Assembly: GCF_003863965.1 (NCBI RefSeq)
Contig: NZ_RRCN01000001.1
Span: forward strand, 685,923-749,922
DNA length: 64,000 bases
Direction of reading: 5' to 3'
Origin: Paenibacillus oralis
GTDB lineage: Bacteria; Bacillota; Bacilli; Paenibacillales; Paenibacillaceae
Shown: positions 53,331 through 63,479 of the stretch, piece after piece
How positions within the stretch are numbered: the stretch's first letter is position 1
How the letters are laid out: each line of letters opens with the position of its first letter
Translations under genes and position numbers: made by a program
The notes under the pieces: model-generated
Seen by the model: only the letters and a program-made list of their open reading frames with translations
Told to the model about the DNA's origin: nothing
The model's database searches: none

Positions 53331-53380
53331 GGTTAGCCTCCTTCCTGGACTTGGCGTTTCATTTAACGCTTAGGCGCTTC

Positions 53381-53581
53381 TTAACTGATGATCCCGAGTT
53401 CTCTTTCACGTAATACGGTTTTAGCACGAGCTATTTCCTTGCGCACGTCACGGATCCGAGTCGGGTTATCGAGTTGGCCGGTAGCCAACTGAAAACGGAG
53501 GTTAAAGAGTTCTTCTTTAAACCCGGCGATTTTTTGTTCGATTTCTGCAGTGGTTAAGTTGCGAAGTTCATTAGCTTTCAT
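53381..53581 (-). CDS. rpmC: Ribosomal protein L29
   Basis: 66 aa from ATG 53581, overlapping the end of rplP by 11 bp; a longer frame would overlap it more. [20 protein letters not shown] start, two-helix protein. Confidence 0.96.
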   Translation of the reverse strand: MKANELRNLTTAEIEQKIAGFKEELFNLRFQLATGQLDNPTRIRDVRKEIARAKTVLRERELGIIS

Positions 53582-54005
53582 TTGCTTCACCACCCAATTC
53601 TTCACGTTTCACAAACTTCGTTTTGATCGGCAGTTTGTGGGCGGCAAGACGCATAGCTTCGCGTGCGATTTCCTCCGATACACCGGCAAGCTCAAACATG
53701 ATTTTGCCCGGTTTCACAACTGCGACCCATTTTTCTACGTTACCTTTACCGCTACCCATCCGGACTTCAAGAGGCTTTTGAGTAATCGGCTTGTCAGGGA
53801 AAATTTTAATCCATACTTTACCGCCCCGTTTGATGTAACGCGTCATTGCAATACGCGCAGCTTCGATTTGGCGGTTGGTGATCCAAGTCGGCTCAAGAGC
53901 CTGCAGGCCGTATTCACCGAAGTTCAGCTCGGTGCCGCCTTTGGCTTGGCCTCTCATATTACCGCGTTGTTGCTTGCGGTGTTTTACGCGTTTTGGTACC
54001 AACAT
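53571..54005 (-). CDS. rplP: Ribosomal protein L16
   Basis: 144 aa; [19 protein letters not shown] and [18 protein letters not shown]. Near the A site of 50S. Confidence 0.97.
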   Translation of the reverse strand: MLVPKRVKHRKQQRGNMRGQAKGGTELNFGEYGLQALEPTWITNRQIEAARIAMTRYIKRGGKVWIKIFPDKPITQKPLEVRMGSGKGNVEKWVAVVKPGKIMFELAGVSEEIAREAMRLAAHKLPIKTKFVKREELGGEANES

Positions 54006-54007
54006 GA

Positions 54008-54676
54008 TTAGTTGCCTCCTTCCTGAGCAGCTTGTTGTTTCTTAGCCGTAGGAAGAACCTCTCCACGATAGATCCATACTTTTACGCCGATGCGGCCGTA
54101 AGTCGTATGCGCTTCTGCCGTACCGTAATCGATGTCGGCGCGGAGCGTATGAAGTGGAACAGTTCCTTCACTGTAGCCTTCCGTACGGGCAATTTCAGCA
54201 CCGCCGAGACGACCGCTGACTGCCGTTTTAATCCCTTTCGCTCCCGAACGCATCGTTCTTTGAATCGCTTGTTTCAGCGCACGACGGAAAGAAACGCGGC
54301 GTTCCAGTTGTTGTGCGATGCTTTCTGCGACCAGAATCGCGTCAAGATCAGGGTGTTTGATTTCAGAAATGTTGATGTGAACCTTTTTGCCGCCTGCGAT
54401 TTTCGTAATTTCGCCCCGCAGGATTTCCACTTCCGAACCGCCTTTACCGATAACCATGCCCGGCTTGGCTGTGTGGATCGTTACGTTCACACGATTTGCC
54501 GCTCTCTCGATTTCAATCCGAGATACCGCGGAGTCTTTCAGTTTATTTTTCAGGTGTTCACGAATTTTAACGTCTTCCAGCAAAAGATCACCAAAATCTT
54601 TGCCAGCGTACCATTTGGATTCCCAATCACGGATAATCCCTACTCGTAATCCGACCGGATTTACCTTTTGGCCCAC
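54008..54676 (-). CDS. rpsC: Ribosomal protein S3
   Basis: 222 aa; [22 protein letters not shown] domain [12 protein letters not shown], and [13 protein letters not shown] near the end. mRNA entry channel. 2 bp before rplP. Confidence 0.97.
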   Translation of the reverse strand: MGQKVNPVGLRVGIIRDWESKWYAGKDFGDLLLEDVKIREHLKNKLKDSAVSRIEIERAANRVNVTIHTAKPGMVIGKGGSEVEILRGEITKIAGGKKVHINISEIKHPDLDAILVAESIAQQLERRVSFRRALKQAIQRTMRSGAKGIKTAVSGRLGGAEIARTEGYSEGTVPLHTLRADIDYGTAEAHTTYGRIGVKVWIYRGEVLPTAKKQQAAQEGGN

Positions 54677-54689
54677 ACGTTTTCCCTCC

Positions 54690-55022
54690 TTATTTTTCGG
54701 ATACCACCAATGTAATGTGGCTGGTGCGTTTGTTGATCCGGCTAGCGCGACCCATTGCCCGCGGACGGAAACGTTTCATCGTCGGGCCTTGGTTGACGTA
54801 CGCTTGCGTAATCACCAATTTATTAACGTCCATAGAATAGTTGTGTTCAGCATTGGCAATCGCCGAATTCAAAAGCTTCTCCACGATCGGGGAAGCCGCC
54901 TTTGGCGTATGGCGCAGAATCGCGATCGCATCGCCGACTTGCTTGCCGCGGATCAGATCGACTACGAGCTGAGCCTTGCGCGGAGCAATACGGATTGATC
55001 TTGCATGTGCTTTAGCTTCCAT
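54690..55022 (-). CDS. rplV: Ribosomal protein L22
   Basis: 110 aa; [17 protein letters not shown] and the exit-tunnel hairpin [20 protein letters not shown]. Tunnel residues look wild type. Confidence 0.97.
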   Translation of the reverse strand: MEAKAHARSIRIAPRKAQLVVDLIRGKQVGDAIAILRHTPKAASPIVEKLLNSAIANAEHNYSMDVNKLVITQAYVNQGPTMKRFRPRAMGRASRINKRTSHITLVVSEK

Positions 55023-55060
55023 GTGTAATGACCTCCTCTCAAACGAAGAACTTATCGATA

Positions 55061-55339
55061 TTAGCGTCTCGTTTTCTTATCGTCATCCGTATGACCTTTG
55101 TAGGTACGGGTTGGCGCGAATTCACCCAGTTTGTGTCCGACCATATCCTCGGTAACGTATACCGGAACGTGCTTACGTCCGTCGTATACACCAAACGTAT
55201 GACCAATGAATTGCGGGAAGATCGTGGAGCGGCGGGACCAGGTTTTGATCACGACTTTTTTGCTCGACGCGTCCACTTCCTCCACTTTCTTCAACAGGTA
55301 ACCATCAACAAAAGGCCCCTTTTTCAGACTGCGACCCAT
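55061..55339 (-). CDS. rpsS: Ribosomal protein S19
   Basis: 92 aa; [20 protein letters not shown] and [14 protein letters not shown]. 30S head. Confidence 0.97.
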   Translation of the reverse strand: MGRSLKKGPFVDGYLLKKVEEVDASSKKVVIKTWSRRSTIFPQFIGHTFGVYDGRKHVPVYVTEDMVGHKLGEFAPTRTYKGHTDDDKKTRR

Positions 55340-55416
55340 TCATTTATCCTCCCTTCGTCTGACTGCAAAATCCGCCGGTTTATCCACAAGCCGCGAAGTG
55401 ATCCGCGTGATGCGGA

Positions 55417-56247
55417 TTACTTCGTACGGCGGCGAACGATATATTTATCAGAAGCTTTGCCTTTTTTACGCGTTTTGTAACCCAGGGTCGGTTTGCCCCA
55501 AGGCGACAACGGAGATTTGCGGCCGATCGGAGCGCGACCTTCACCACCACCGTGAGGGTGATCGTTCGGGTTCATGACGACACCGCGCACTTCCGGACGT
55601 TGGCCGAGCCAGCGGCTGCGTCCCGCTTTACCGATTTTAACAAGTTCATGGTCGCCGTTGCCTACGGAACCGATCGTTGCGCGGCAAACTTTCAAGACTT
55701 TACGAACTTCGCCCGAAGAAAGGCGGATCGTTACGTATTTGTCCTCTTTACCGAGCAATTGGGCTTCCGTGCCGGCTGCGCGAACCAATTGTCCGCCTTT
55801 GCCAGGCTTCAACTCAATGTTGTGGATTACGGTACCTACCGGGATGTTCTCGAGCGGCATTGCGTTCCCGATTTTGATGTCGGAACCTGCGCCGGATTCG
55901 ATCACGTCGCCTACTTTCAGGCCCTTAGGAGCGATGATATAACGCTTCTCGCCATCAGCGTAGTGGATCAAAGCGATGTTCGAGGTGCGGTTCGGATCAT
56001 ATTCGATCGTAGCAACGCGGCCTGGAATTCCATCTTTGTTCCGCTTGAAGTCGATGATGCGGTATTTGCGCTTATGTCCGCCGCCATGGTGACGAACGGT
56101 AATTTTACCTTGGTTGTTGCGGCCGGCCGTTTTGCTCAGCGGCGCAAGCAAAGATTTCTCCGGCTGATCCGTCGTAATTTCTTCGAATGTCGACACGCTC
56201 ATCGCGCGTCTTGCCGGGGATGTCGGTTTGTACTTTTTGATAGGCAC
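55417..56247 (-). CDS. rplB: Ribosomal protein L2
   Basis: 276 aa; [19 protein letters not shown] and the peptidyl-transferase-proximal [19 protein letters not shown] with its conserved His. Confidence 0.97.
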   Translation of the reverse strand: MPIKKYKPTSPARRAMSVSTFEEITTDQPEKSLLAPLSKTAGRNNQGKITVRHHGGGHKRKYRIIDFKRNKDGIPGRVATIEYDPNRTSNIALIHYADGEKRYIIAPKGLKVGDVIESGAGSDIKIGNAMPLENIPVGTVIHNIELKPGKGGQLVRAAGTEAQLLGKEDKYVTIRLSSGEVRKVLKVCRATIGSVGNGDHELVKIGKAGRSRWLGQRPEVRGVVMNPNDHPHGGGEGRAPIGRKSPLSPWGKPTLGYKTRKKGKASDKYIVRRRTK

Positions 56248-56275
56248 GAGATTTCCCTCCTTACTTTAAACGATT

Positions 56276-56566
56276 TTATACCGATTCAAAAAATTGGAGC
56301 GGCTTGCTGTCAGCGGTCAATGTAACAAACGCTTTTTTCCATTCAGGAGTATATCCGGAGTAGCGTCCGTAACGTTTCAACTTCCCTGGTACGCGCAAGG
56401 TGTTTACGTTCTTAACCTTCACACCGAAGATCGCTTCTACAGCTTGCTTGATTTCGGTTTTGTTGGCGCGAATATCAACCTCGAAAACGTATTTCAGGTC
56501 ATTCATATATTCGGTCGAACGTTCCGTAATCACCGGGCGTTTGATAATATCGCGAGGATCTTTCAT
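56276..56566 (-). CDS. rplW: Ribosomal protein L23
   Basis: 96 aa; [16 protein letters not shown]; docking site for trigger factor and SRP. Its start shares one base with the rplD stop. Confidence 0.97.
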   Translation of the reverse strand: MKDPRDIIKRPVITERSTEYMNDLKYVFEVDIRANKTEIKQAVEAIFGVKVKNVNTLRVPGKLKRYGRYSGYTPEWKKAFVTLTADSKPLQFFESV

Positions 56567-57189
56567 TACGCGAGCACCTCCTCTACCTTCTGAACTGCTT
56601 CTTTCGTAATGATCAGTTTGTCGTGCGTCAGCACGTCAAGAACATTAATGCCGTCTGCCGCCACGAATTTAACGCCTGGGATGTTGCGTGCGGAAAGCGC
56701 CACATTGTCGTCGTAGCTAAGAGCTACAACCAAAGCTTTGCGATCCACTTTCAGGTTGTTCAAAATCGCCGCGAACTCTTTCGTCTTCGGAGCGTTCAAG
56801 CTCAACGCGTCCAGCACGATGATGTCTTGATCGATCACTTTCGAAGACAAGGCCGATTTGATCGCCAAACGGCGAACCTTCTTCGGCAGTTTGTAAGAAT
56901 AGCTGCGCGGAGTCGGACCAAACACGGTACCGCCGCCTACCCATTGAGGTGCGCGGATGGAACCCTGGCGCGCACGGCCCGTACCTTTTTGTTTCCAAGG
57001 TTTACGGCCGCCGCCGCGAACTTCGGAGCGTCCTTTGACTTTGTGGGTGCCGAAACGCAGGGAAGCGCGCTGCATGACTACAGCTTCATGAAGAACGTGC
57101 GTGTTCGGCTCGATCCCGAATACCGCGTCATTCAATTCCACTTCGCCCACTTGGCTACCGCTAATATTGAAAAGTGCTACTTTTGGCAT
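56566..57189 (-). CDS. rplD: Ribosomal protein L4
   Basis: 207 aa; tunnel loop [27 protein letters not shown]. In many bacteria L4 autoregulates the S10 operon. Confidence 0.97.
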   Translation of the reverse strand: MPKVALFNISGSQVGEVELNDAVFGIEPNTHVLHEAVVMQRASLRFGTHKVKGRSEVRGGGRKPWKQKGTGRARQGSIRAPQWVGGGTVFGPTPRSYSYKLPKKVRRLAIKSALSSKVIDQDIIVLDALSLNAPKTKEFAAILNNLKVDRKALVVALSYDDNVALSARNIPGVKFVAADGINVLDVLTHDKLIITKEAVQKVEEVLA

Positions 57190-57216
57190 TTGTTGTTCCT
57201 CCTTTCTTGAGGGCTA

Positions 57217-57840
57217 TTATTTCTTAATGGTTTGTTTAATTTTTACAAAGCTGTTTTTCGGGCCCGGAATGGAGCCTTTTACGAGCAGTACATTGCGTTC
57301 TGCATCGACGCGGATAACTTCGAGATTTTGAATCGTTACGGTTTCATGGCCCATATGTCCTGGCAGGTTTTTGCCTTTGAATACGCGGTTGGCCGCGATC
57401 GAACCCATGGAACCCGGTCTGCGATGGTAACGGGAACCGTGCGCCATCGGGCCGCGGCTTTGTCCCCAGCGTTTGATCACGCCTTGGAACCCTTTACCTT
57501 TCGAAATCCCGGTTACGTCAACAAATTCGCCTTCAGCAAAAATATCAACTTTGACCTCCTGGCCAACTTCGTATCCTGCCAAATCAACACCGCGAATTTC
57601 GCGAACGTAGCGCTTAGGCGTTGCACCTGCTTTCTTCGCATGCCCAACTTCCGGCTTGTTGGCTCTAGCTTCCTTCTTATCGGAGTAGCCGAGCTGAATG
57701 GCTTCATAACCGTCGTTCTCCACGTCTTTCTTTTGCAGAACCACGTTGGAGCCCGCCTCGATTACCGTTACGGGAATGACATTCCCTTCAGCGGTAAATA
57801 CTTGAGTCATTCCGAGTTTTTTTCCTAAGATACCTTTCAT
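57217..57840 (-). CDS. rplC: Ribosomal protein L3
   Basis: 207 aa; [19 protein letters not shown] and the W-finger region [18 protein letters not shown] that reaches the peptidyl transferase centre. Confidence 0.97.
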   Translation of the reverse strand: MKGILGKKLGMTQVFTAEGNVIPVTVIEAGSNVVLQKKDVENDGYEAIQLGYSDKKEARANKPEVGHAKKAGATPKRYVREIRGVDLAGYEVGQEVKVDIFAEGEFVDVTGISKGKGFQGVIKRWGQSRGPMAHGSRYHRRPGSMGSIAANRVFKGKNLPGHMGHETVTIQNLEVIRVDAERNVLLVKGSIPGPKNSFVKIKQTIKK

Positions 57841-57887
57841 GTTGACACCTCTTTTCCTTTCCTGATTACCTTACGATAATGTGGGTA

Positions 57888-58286
<399 letters not shown>

Positions 58287-58332
58287 TCAGTAACCTCTCA
58301 CATCATCGCAACGTCACAGAACAACATTCACT

Positions 58333-58361
58333 ATTATATAGAAACGGTAGGCGGAATGCAA
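58333..58361 (-). promoter_or_regulatory. SigA-type promoter of the S10 super-operon
   Basis: TTGCAT (58361-58356), 17-bp spacer, consensus TATAAT (58338-58333) on the minus strand, about 135 bp before rpsJ. Best promoter seen for the roughly 15-kb cluster down to rplQ. Confidence 0.85.
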
Positions 58362-58507
58362 GAAATTATTTTAAGGTAGTTCAAAAAGTCCGCTTTTGAA
58401 GATATAAGGAAGAGTGGACTACAAAGCATCGGCTTTCCTATATCGCAAGAAAAACGTCCGTCGGCGTCCTTTAGTGGCTCTGACTTCTACTTTGGGCGTT
58501 GCTACTC

Positions 58508-58690
58508 TAAGGGACACCAGCGACCTTATCCGCCAATTTCCCCGGTATTTCCCAGCCTAACGGACACCAACGCCCCTATTTCGCTCCAAACCAGTTCATC
58601 CGGGACGATTTGTGGTAAATAACGTCATCTGTGTCCGTTACATTTTGCAAACCTCCGTTTTTTCGCAAATAGCGGCTCTGGTGTCCCTTA
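58508..58690. repeat. 183-bp four-box intergenic element, copy 4 (TAACGGAC class)
   Basis: Boxes: TAAGGGACACCA at 58508, TAACGGACACCA at 58558, GTGTCCGTTA ending 58640, TGGTGTCCCTTA ending 58690. Spacing 50/82/50 as in the other copies. The first and fourth boxes share the same change (AAGGGA / TCCCTT), so they remain complementary. Between 58375 and 58460 lies another repeat-like stretch; no gene from 58197 to 58752. Confidence 0.87.
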
Positions 58691-58840
58691 GCTCCTCCCA
58701 GACTCTTCCCCTCCCCTCTTTACCGGCGCATCGCCCGCTACCACGACCGGAATTTTATAACTCAACTTTCGCAGTACTTCGTTGATTAAGTCGAGAACTG
58801 TTGTAGGGCAACCAGCCAATCGAGAGTGCCGACTTCGTCG

Positions 58841-59066
58841 CTAGCCGTTCGACCAGCCCATCGTGAGCATAGGAGTTCCCTTGTAAAACGTGCCGGTGGC
58901 ATGATCTCTAAATCGGGCAAGCAACTCGACCACTTTGCTGCGATTCCGCTCAAACATGCAAGCATGGAAGCGTCAACGATGAAGAGGGCGCCACGATCCG
59001 CCGAGGTCAGCGCATCTACCTTTTGCCCGTAGCCGTTTCGAGCATTGTCACAAATCGACGCCAGGT
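58841..59066 (-). pseudogene. IS4-family transposase remnant
   Basis: Frame fragments LTWRRFVTMLETATGKR-stop and MFERNRSKVVELLARFRDH..MLTMGWSNG-stop, matching the central DDE region (RSKxVELLAR, F-x-KG-x-xMLTxGWSDG) of IS4-type transposases. Several stops and frameshifts; the C-terminus is absent. Confidence 0.7.
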
Positions 59067-59090
59067 GAGGGGGCTGCCTAAAGGGTTCGT

Positions 59091-59130
59091 GTCTTGGTGT
59101 CTTGGTGTCTTGGTGTCTTGGTGTCTTGGT
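59091..59130 (+). repeat. Five tandem copies of GTCTTGGT
   Basis: Perfect 8-bp unit repeated five times inside the left end of the IS1595-like element. The short relative at 13.5 kb has a single similar unit (GTGACTTGGT). Confidence 0.92.
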
Positions 59131-59342
59131 GCCCCTGCCTACAGCCTTTGCACGATTATCCCTTTCGTTCAGAGAGCGGGGGTGGGGGCTAGAGCAAGGG
59201 TTCCAAAAGAGAGAAGAAAAAGAGATGGGGAAAAATGAGGCGGTTCAGGTGAAATGTTCGGCTTGATTAGGGAACGTATGTTTGGTATAATGAAATAAAT
59301 AGAACGTGTGTTCGTAAATTCTTGATTCGGGGGCGAGTGAAC

Positions 59343-60245
59343 ATGGAGGTCAATACGGGAACGGAACTTCAATCATTCAACAGCCGTTATAACAGCGAGC
59401 AGGCCTGCATGGAGGCGCTGATCGCGATGAAGTGGCCGAACGGCTTTGTCTGCCCGCGCTGCGCTCACACCCGGTGCAGTCGTCTGACTTCCCGGCATAT
59501 CCTCTTGTTCGAGTGCGGAAAGTGCAAGCATCAAACCTCGGCTTTGGTCGGCACGATTTTTGAACGAACGCATCTGCCCCTGCTCAAGTGGTTCAAAGCG
59601 CTGGAGTTGTTCCTGCTTGAGGGCGGCATTTCGGCGATGCGGCTGAGCAAGGTGATCCAAGTCACCTACAAAACCGCCTGGTTGATGCTGCATAAAATAC
59701 GCCATTCCGTTGGGGAATTCGATGCCCGAGAGCTACTCTGCGGAGACGTGAAGGTGAACAGCGATCTGTATGGGCGTAATCCGTCCCGGTTTCAGTTTTC
59801 GCATCCGTATGCCTCGGCGGTCGTAGCTGGATGCACGGTCACGGAGTCGGGCGAGCCGGAGCAGGTCAAAATCCGCCTAGTACCGCATAAACGGGGAAAC
59901 GAAAAAAGGGCAAACCGTCACGATCTAACCGCGTTCATCAACGGGCATGTGGATGTCCGTACATCGGCGGTACAGTTGTTCCCTCTAGCCTTTCGGCTGT
60001 ATACGCCCTTGCGGAAAGTGGTGAGAGAGGCGTGGGAATCGCTGAAGAGTACGTATGTAGCCTTGGGACTGAAGCATCTGCAGGCGTACCTAAACGAGTA
60101 CACCGTACGCCGCTCGCTGCGCCGGCCCGGGGCGAAAGAAACGATGCGGCAGAAGTTGCTGCGCATGTGTGTGGCGATTCCGGCGATCCCTTACCGCCGG
60201 CTGATCGCACGCCAACCGAACCAGCCCCTTGCGGCTGCGGCCTGA
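59343..60245 (+). CDS. IS1595-family transposase (zinc-ribbon, ISXO2-like)
   Basis: 300 aa from ATG 59343 (a TTG at 59322 is possible). N-terminal zinc ribbon CPRCAHTRC...CGKC, then the helical LPLLKWFKALELFLLEGGISAMRLSK and TYKTAWLMLHKIRHSV typical of the family. In the expected catalytic region, GDVKVNSDLYG stands where relatives have a DE(T/S)Y(I/V)GG motif, so the first catalytic Asp may be lost. The end LKHLQAYLNEYTVRRS keeps the conserved YLNE(F/Y) with its Glu. Complete reading frame, activity uncertain. Confidence 0.8.
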   Translation: MEVNTGTELQSFNSRYNSEQACMEALIAMKWPNGFVCPRCAHTRCSRLTSRHILLFECGKCKHQTSALVGTIFERTHLPLLKWFKALELFLLEGGISAMRLSKVIQVTYKTAWLMLHKIRHSVGEFDARELLCGDVKVNSDLYGRNPSRFQFSHPYASAVVAGCTVTESGEPEQVKIRLVPHKRGNEKRANRHDLTAFINGHVDVRTSAVQLFPLAFRLYTPLRKVVREAWESLKSTYVALGLKHLQAYLNEYTVRRSLRRPGAKETMRQKLLRMCVAIPAIPYRRLIARQPNQPLAAAA

Positions 60246-60895
60246 TCGTGGCGCTGGAACGGCGGGGGGAGTTTGACGCAGATCAATTTAATGGGTAGGG
60301 GTTAGCATGAACAGTCCGGGCGTTGCTGTAAATGGAAGGGTTCAGGCTACAGCAAAATTACGGTCTTTTCGTTTCCCTCGCTTCTTGTCCTTGATCTCCT
60401 GTCTTGATTTCCTGTCTTGATCTCTTGTCCGGTCTGTTTCTCTGCTACCCTGATCAAACGGGATAATCGTGCAAAGTCTCCGGACAGTGAGTGTTGATCT
60501 GCCACCAACCCCAAGAAAAGAATACTTTAAATCGTTTGGCAGTTGATTTAGGTCGGACTGATGGTCTAAAACAATGAAAGACACCTCTTCTGTCTGATCG
60601 TAGAAGCTCGTCACTCTCGCTTTACCAAACGAAGCGGTGTCTTTCTATTTTGCAAGCCGCCTATTTTAATTCTTTGAAAACCTTCAGCTCAAGGACTCAA
60701 GCTGATTTTTGCTCTGCGAAAGTTGAGTTATAAAACAACCGCTAAACGCGGTCTGGCTCCCTAGAATGTACATCGATAGATATTTTTCTTATCACGAAGT
60801 GAATCAGGAAGTAACTCGGCATCGAATCTTGAATTCAGCCGGGCCTAGCATACGCTTCGGTGCTGAAAACCGACCTTTTTGAACACGCGCTTAAA

Positions 60896-60932
60896 ACATA
60901 AAACCACTGATTCCCGTGAGGACAAGTGGTTT
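60896..60932 (-). terminator. Terminator after the FAD oxidoreductase gene
   Basis: Minus strand AAACCACT ... AGTGGTTT followed by TATGTTTT. Confidence 0.72.
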
Positions 60933-60952
60933 CGGCGGTAGTATCGCGCCAG

Positions 60953-62542
60953 TCAGATTAAGACTTCGCCGTTGATTTCCGGGGGCCAGTGAAGCTGAAT
61001 TCCCTGAGTTTCGATCCATGCCTGAAAGGCTTTCAAATGGTGTCTTTGCTCCCGGATCTCCCGGGGCCTGAGGCCATGCTTCAAGGCGTACGCCGCCATA
61101 TACCCGGCCGCCTCGCCGATGTTCCATTCGATCGGATGCAGCCGGTAGCAACCGTTCGTAATTTGCGTCGTCCCGATATTTTTGCAGGCAGGCAGCAAAT
61201 TGCGGACCCGCACCGGCAGCAGCGCCCCCAGCGGAATCTCAAACGGGTAATTCGGAATATAGAAGCTGCGGCGCGACTGGGTCGTCGCATGCAAATCGAG
61301 CGGGTAGCTGCCTATTCCAACGCTGTCTTCATACCGCTTGATGCCGAGCTCCCCGCGCAGTTCCTTGCTGACGTCATGCTCCGAAATCGTATAGAGGGCT
61401 TTAATGCGCCGGGATTCGCGAATGTAAGGATACTTGGCCAGGCCGTCTTCCGTTCCGAGCACGTCCCCGCGCAGCCGCAGGCCCGGGTACCCCTTCCCGC
61501 CGCCTCGCCGGGGCGACTCCGTCTGCAGCCAGTAAAGCAGGGACAAGCTCAGCTGCCGCGCTCCTTCCAAATGCCGCCGGCGTTCCGCTTCGGAAACTTC
61601 ATAGATCATGCCCAAGCCGTAATCGTTCTGCGCCCAGTTGATCAGCGATATATCGCTTGGATAAAGCCCTCCGCAGAACAGGCTTCGATCGATGACGCGG
61701 CGGTACGTCCAGAGGGGCGGCAGCCTAGTGACACCCGGAAACAGCGTAAATTCGCGGTCGTTATCCGGGTCCACCCCGTCGTTTACGATCCAGCCCAGCT
61801 TCGGCAGATGTGAATTCGTGGGCACATAACATCTCCAAAAATCATAGCTTTCCGGTTTCGGTATCGTATAGTCCCCGCCGGGAACATAATCAAGCGCAAA
61901 CACATGCGTAAACGATTGAACGTCTAGCGGCCTCGCTTCATTTAATGCATGCGGCTCCCCGGTTTCCGCCTTGGATTCCGCTCCGGTTACATACTCGGCT
62001 CCGGCCAGGGGCAAAATGTCCCCGCATTCGGTGGCGTCGAGAAAATACGCTCCCCGAAGCGTCCATTCCTCATCCCGGCGCAGCCTTCTGACGGTAACGG
62101 ATTTCACCGTATCCCCATGCGTCTCCGCCCGGACAGCGCGAACATAGTACATCACCGATATTCTGCCGCTATTCATATAGGGGGCCAGCATATCCTGCAG
62201 CACCCGCAGCGCCACTTTCGGCTCGTGGCACAGCCGGCTGACCCAGCCGTTGCCCGGATTTAACAGCGGATCGTTCAGCGCTTGTTCGGTCAGCGTATAA
62301 TTTTGCCGGTAGTACTCCCTTACCCGGTTTCGGAATTCGCGGTACGTTCCGGTGCAGCCGAAGCTTTCGATCCACTTGTGCTCATCGGGCGGAACCGCCT
62401 GGCTCGTCAGCTGCCCGCCCAGCCAGTCCGTTTCTTCGGTCAGGATGACGGAATAACCCGACTTGGCGACGGCCAAAGCGGCCATACAGCCGCCAAGCCC
62501 TCCGCCCAGTACGATAACGTCCGCTATTCTTTCCCTCTCCAT
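60953..62542 (-). CDS. FAD-dependent oxidoreductase (FAD_oxidored family)
   Basis: 529 aa, no signal peptide. N-terminal dinucleotide motif VIVLGGGLGGCMAALAVAKSG, then EETDWLGGQLTSQAVPPDEH, YFLDATECGDILPLAGAEYVTG (FAD-binding region), and the C-terminal TQITNGCYRLHPIEWNIGEAAG. This family is common in polysaccharide and uronate/heparin-type loci of Paenibacillus and Bacteroidetes; reactions are mostly unknown. It follows an RpiR-type regulator by about 20 bp, so they share a transcript. Confidence 0.85.
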   Translation of the reverse strand: MERERIADVIVLGGGLGGCMAALAVAKSGYSVILTEETDWLGGQLTSQAVPPDEHKWIESFGCTGTYREFRNRVREYYRQNYTLTEQALNDPLLNPGNGWVSRLCHEPKVALRVLQDMLAPYMNSGRISVMYYVRAVRAETHGDTVKSVTVRRLRRDEEWTLRGAYFLDATECGDILPLAGAEYVTGAESKAETGEPHALNEARPLDVQSFTHVFALDYVPGGDYTIPKPESYDFWRCYVPTNSHLPKLGWIVNDGVDPDNDREFTLFPGVTRLPPLWTYRRVIDRSLFCGGLYPSDISLINWAQNDYGLGMIYEVSEAERRRHLEGARQLSLSLLYWLQTESPRRGGGKGYPGLRLRGDVLGTEDGLAKYPYIRESRRIKALYTISEHDVSKELRGELGIKRYEDSVGIGSYPLDLHATTQSRRSFYIPNYPFEIPLGALLPVRVRNLLPACKNIGTTQITNGCYRLHPIEWNIGEAAGYMAAYALKHGLRPREIREQRHHLKAFQAWIETQGIQLHWPPEINGEVLI

Positions 62543-62562
62543 GCCCCTGCATCCCTCCGCCT

Positions 62563-63441
62563 TCAGTAGATTTTATCGATGACGGCGCGGGCCGTCTTTT
62601 CTTTCATTTGCTTGGCTCGTTCAAGATTCTTTAAGGATAATCCTTCGCACAGCAGATCGATGACAAACAGCTGCGATATTTTCGCGCTCATGGAGCCTCC
62701 TTCAAGCGGCGATTCCTTCCCCGCCGTCAGCAGCACGAGGTCCGCAATGCTTGTAATCGGCGATTTGGCGTAGTTCGTCACGGCGATGACCTTGGCTCCG
62801 CCGCTTTTGGCTTTCGCCAAAATGTCGTTCGTGTCTTTGCTGCTCCCGGAAACGCTGAAACCGACGGCCACGTCGCCCTCCTCCAGCAGCACGGCGCTCA
62901 TCGCCTGCATATGGCTGTCAAAGGCCGCTTCGGAACGTCTGCCAAGCCGCAATAAACGGTTTTTGGCATCCAGCGCCGCAATGCCGGAGGAGCCGACGCC
63001 GATGAACTGAATATGCCGGGCTTTATCGATCAAATCGACGGCTGCCTCCAGCGTGCCCCGGTCCAGCAGGCTGAGGCTCATCTGAAGCACTTTCACCGCA
63101 TTGCTGCATACCCGCTCGATATAGTGAACCTCGCGCTCTTCGAGTCTGTTTTCCTCGATTTTACGAAGGGTTTGACTCTGGGCCAGCGCCAGCCGGAACT
63201 CCTGATAGCCTTTGAAGTTGATTTTGCGGCAAAAGCGGATCACCGTCGTCTCGCCAACGCCCGAAGCTTCCGCAAACTCGGTTATGGAGGAATAAAGCAC
63301 TTCATCCGCATGCTCCAGCACCCGCCTGGCGACTTTCTGCTCCGACTTCGTCAGTGAAGGGTAATAGCTGCCGATTTCCGCGATCAAATCCACGGGGTTT
63401 CTGGTTTTGGCAAACAGCGCGTTTTTATTCGTATCCGTCAT
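62563..63441 (-). CDS. MurR/RpiR-family transcriptional regulator
   Basis: 292 aa; ATG 63441 has AGGAG 7 bases upstream, the ATG at 63447 is too close. HTH_6 domain (about 15-90: SEQKVARRVLEHADEVLYSSITEF.. GVGETTVIRFCRKINFKGYQEFR) and SIS sugar-phosphate domain (about 120-260: HIQFIGVGSSGIAALDAKNRLLRLG, GFSVSGSSKDTND). Such regulators bind phosphorylated amino sugars or other sugar phosphates. It lies between a DUF4127-like gene and the FAD oxidoreductase. Confidence 0.92.
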   Translation of the reverse strand: MTDTNKNALFAKTRNPVDLIAEIGSYYPSLTKSEQKVARRVLEHADEVLYSSITEFAEASGVGETTVIRFCRKINFKGYQEFRLALAQSQTLRKIEENRLEEREVHYIERVCSNAVKVLQMSLSLLDRGTLEAAVDLIDKARHIQFIGVGSSGIAALDAKNRLLRLGRRSEAAFDSHMQAMSAVLLEEGDVAVGFSVSGSSKDTNDILAKAKSGGAKVIAVTNYAKSPITSIADLVLLTAGKESPLEGGSMSAKISQLFVIDLLCEGLSLKNLERAKQMKEKTARAVIDKIY

Positions 63442-63479
63442 GATCATTCTCCTATTTAACAGATGGCTCCCCGGGATCT

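Larger units (their letters stand above)
59069..60512 (+). mobile_element. IS1595-like insertion sequence (about 1.44 kb)
   Basis: Outer ends GGGGGCTG (59069) and CCAACCCC (ending 60512), with inner inverted motifs TTGCACGATTATCCC (59148-59162) and GGGATAATCGTGCAA (60460-60474). Both ends match the transposase-less element at 13492-13793. It carries one transposase gene. I could not identify a clean 8-bp target duplication in the degraded IS4 host sequence. Confidence 0.72.
58753..60735 (-). mobile_element. Degraded IS4-like element interrupted by an IS1595-type element
   Basis: Perfect 22-bp inverted repeats at 58753-58774 and 60714-60735 (TTTTATAACTCAAC...) mark the ends. Inside, minus-strand pieces of an IS4-type transposase remain: an N-terminus at 60614-60515 (MTSFYDQTEE, NDLKYSFLG), LTWRRFVTMLETATGK at about 59066-59013, and ERNRSKVVELLARF..GWSNG at 58957-58841, with stops and frame changes between. 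The IS1595-like element lies between the first two pieces, and about 50 codons of the joining part are missing. Confidence 0.68.

Noticed and set aside
59091..59130. Possible CRISPR-like repeat
   Set aside because: The 8-bp units are contiguous with no spacers; a simple tandem repeat.
60342..60614. 90-aa minus-strand protein-coding gene
   Set aside because: Its first 36 residues are the N-terminus of the broken IS4-type transposase, and the rest reads into the end of the inserted IS element.
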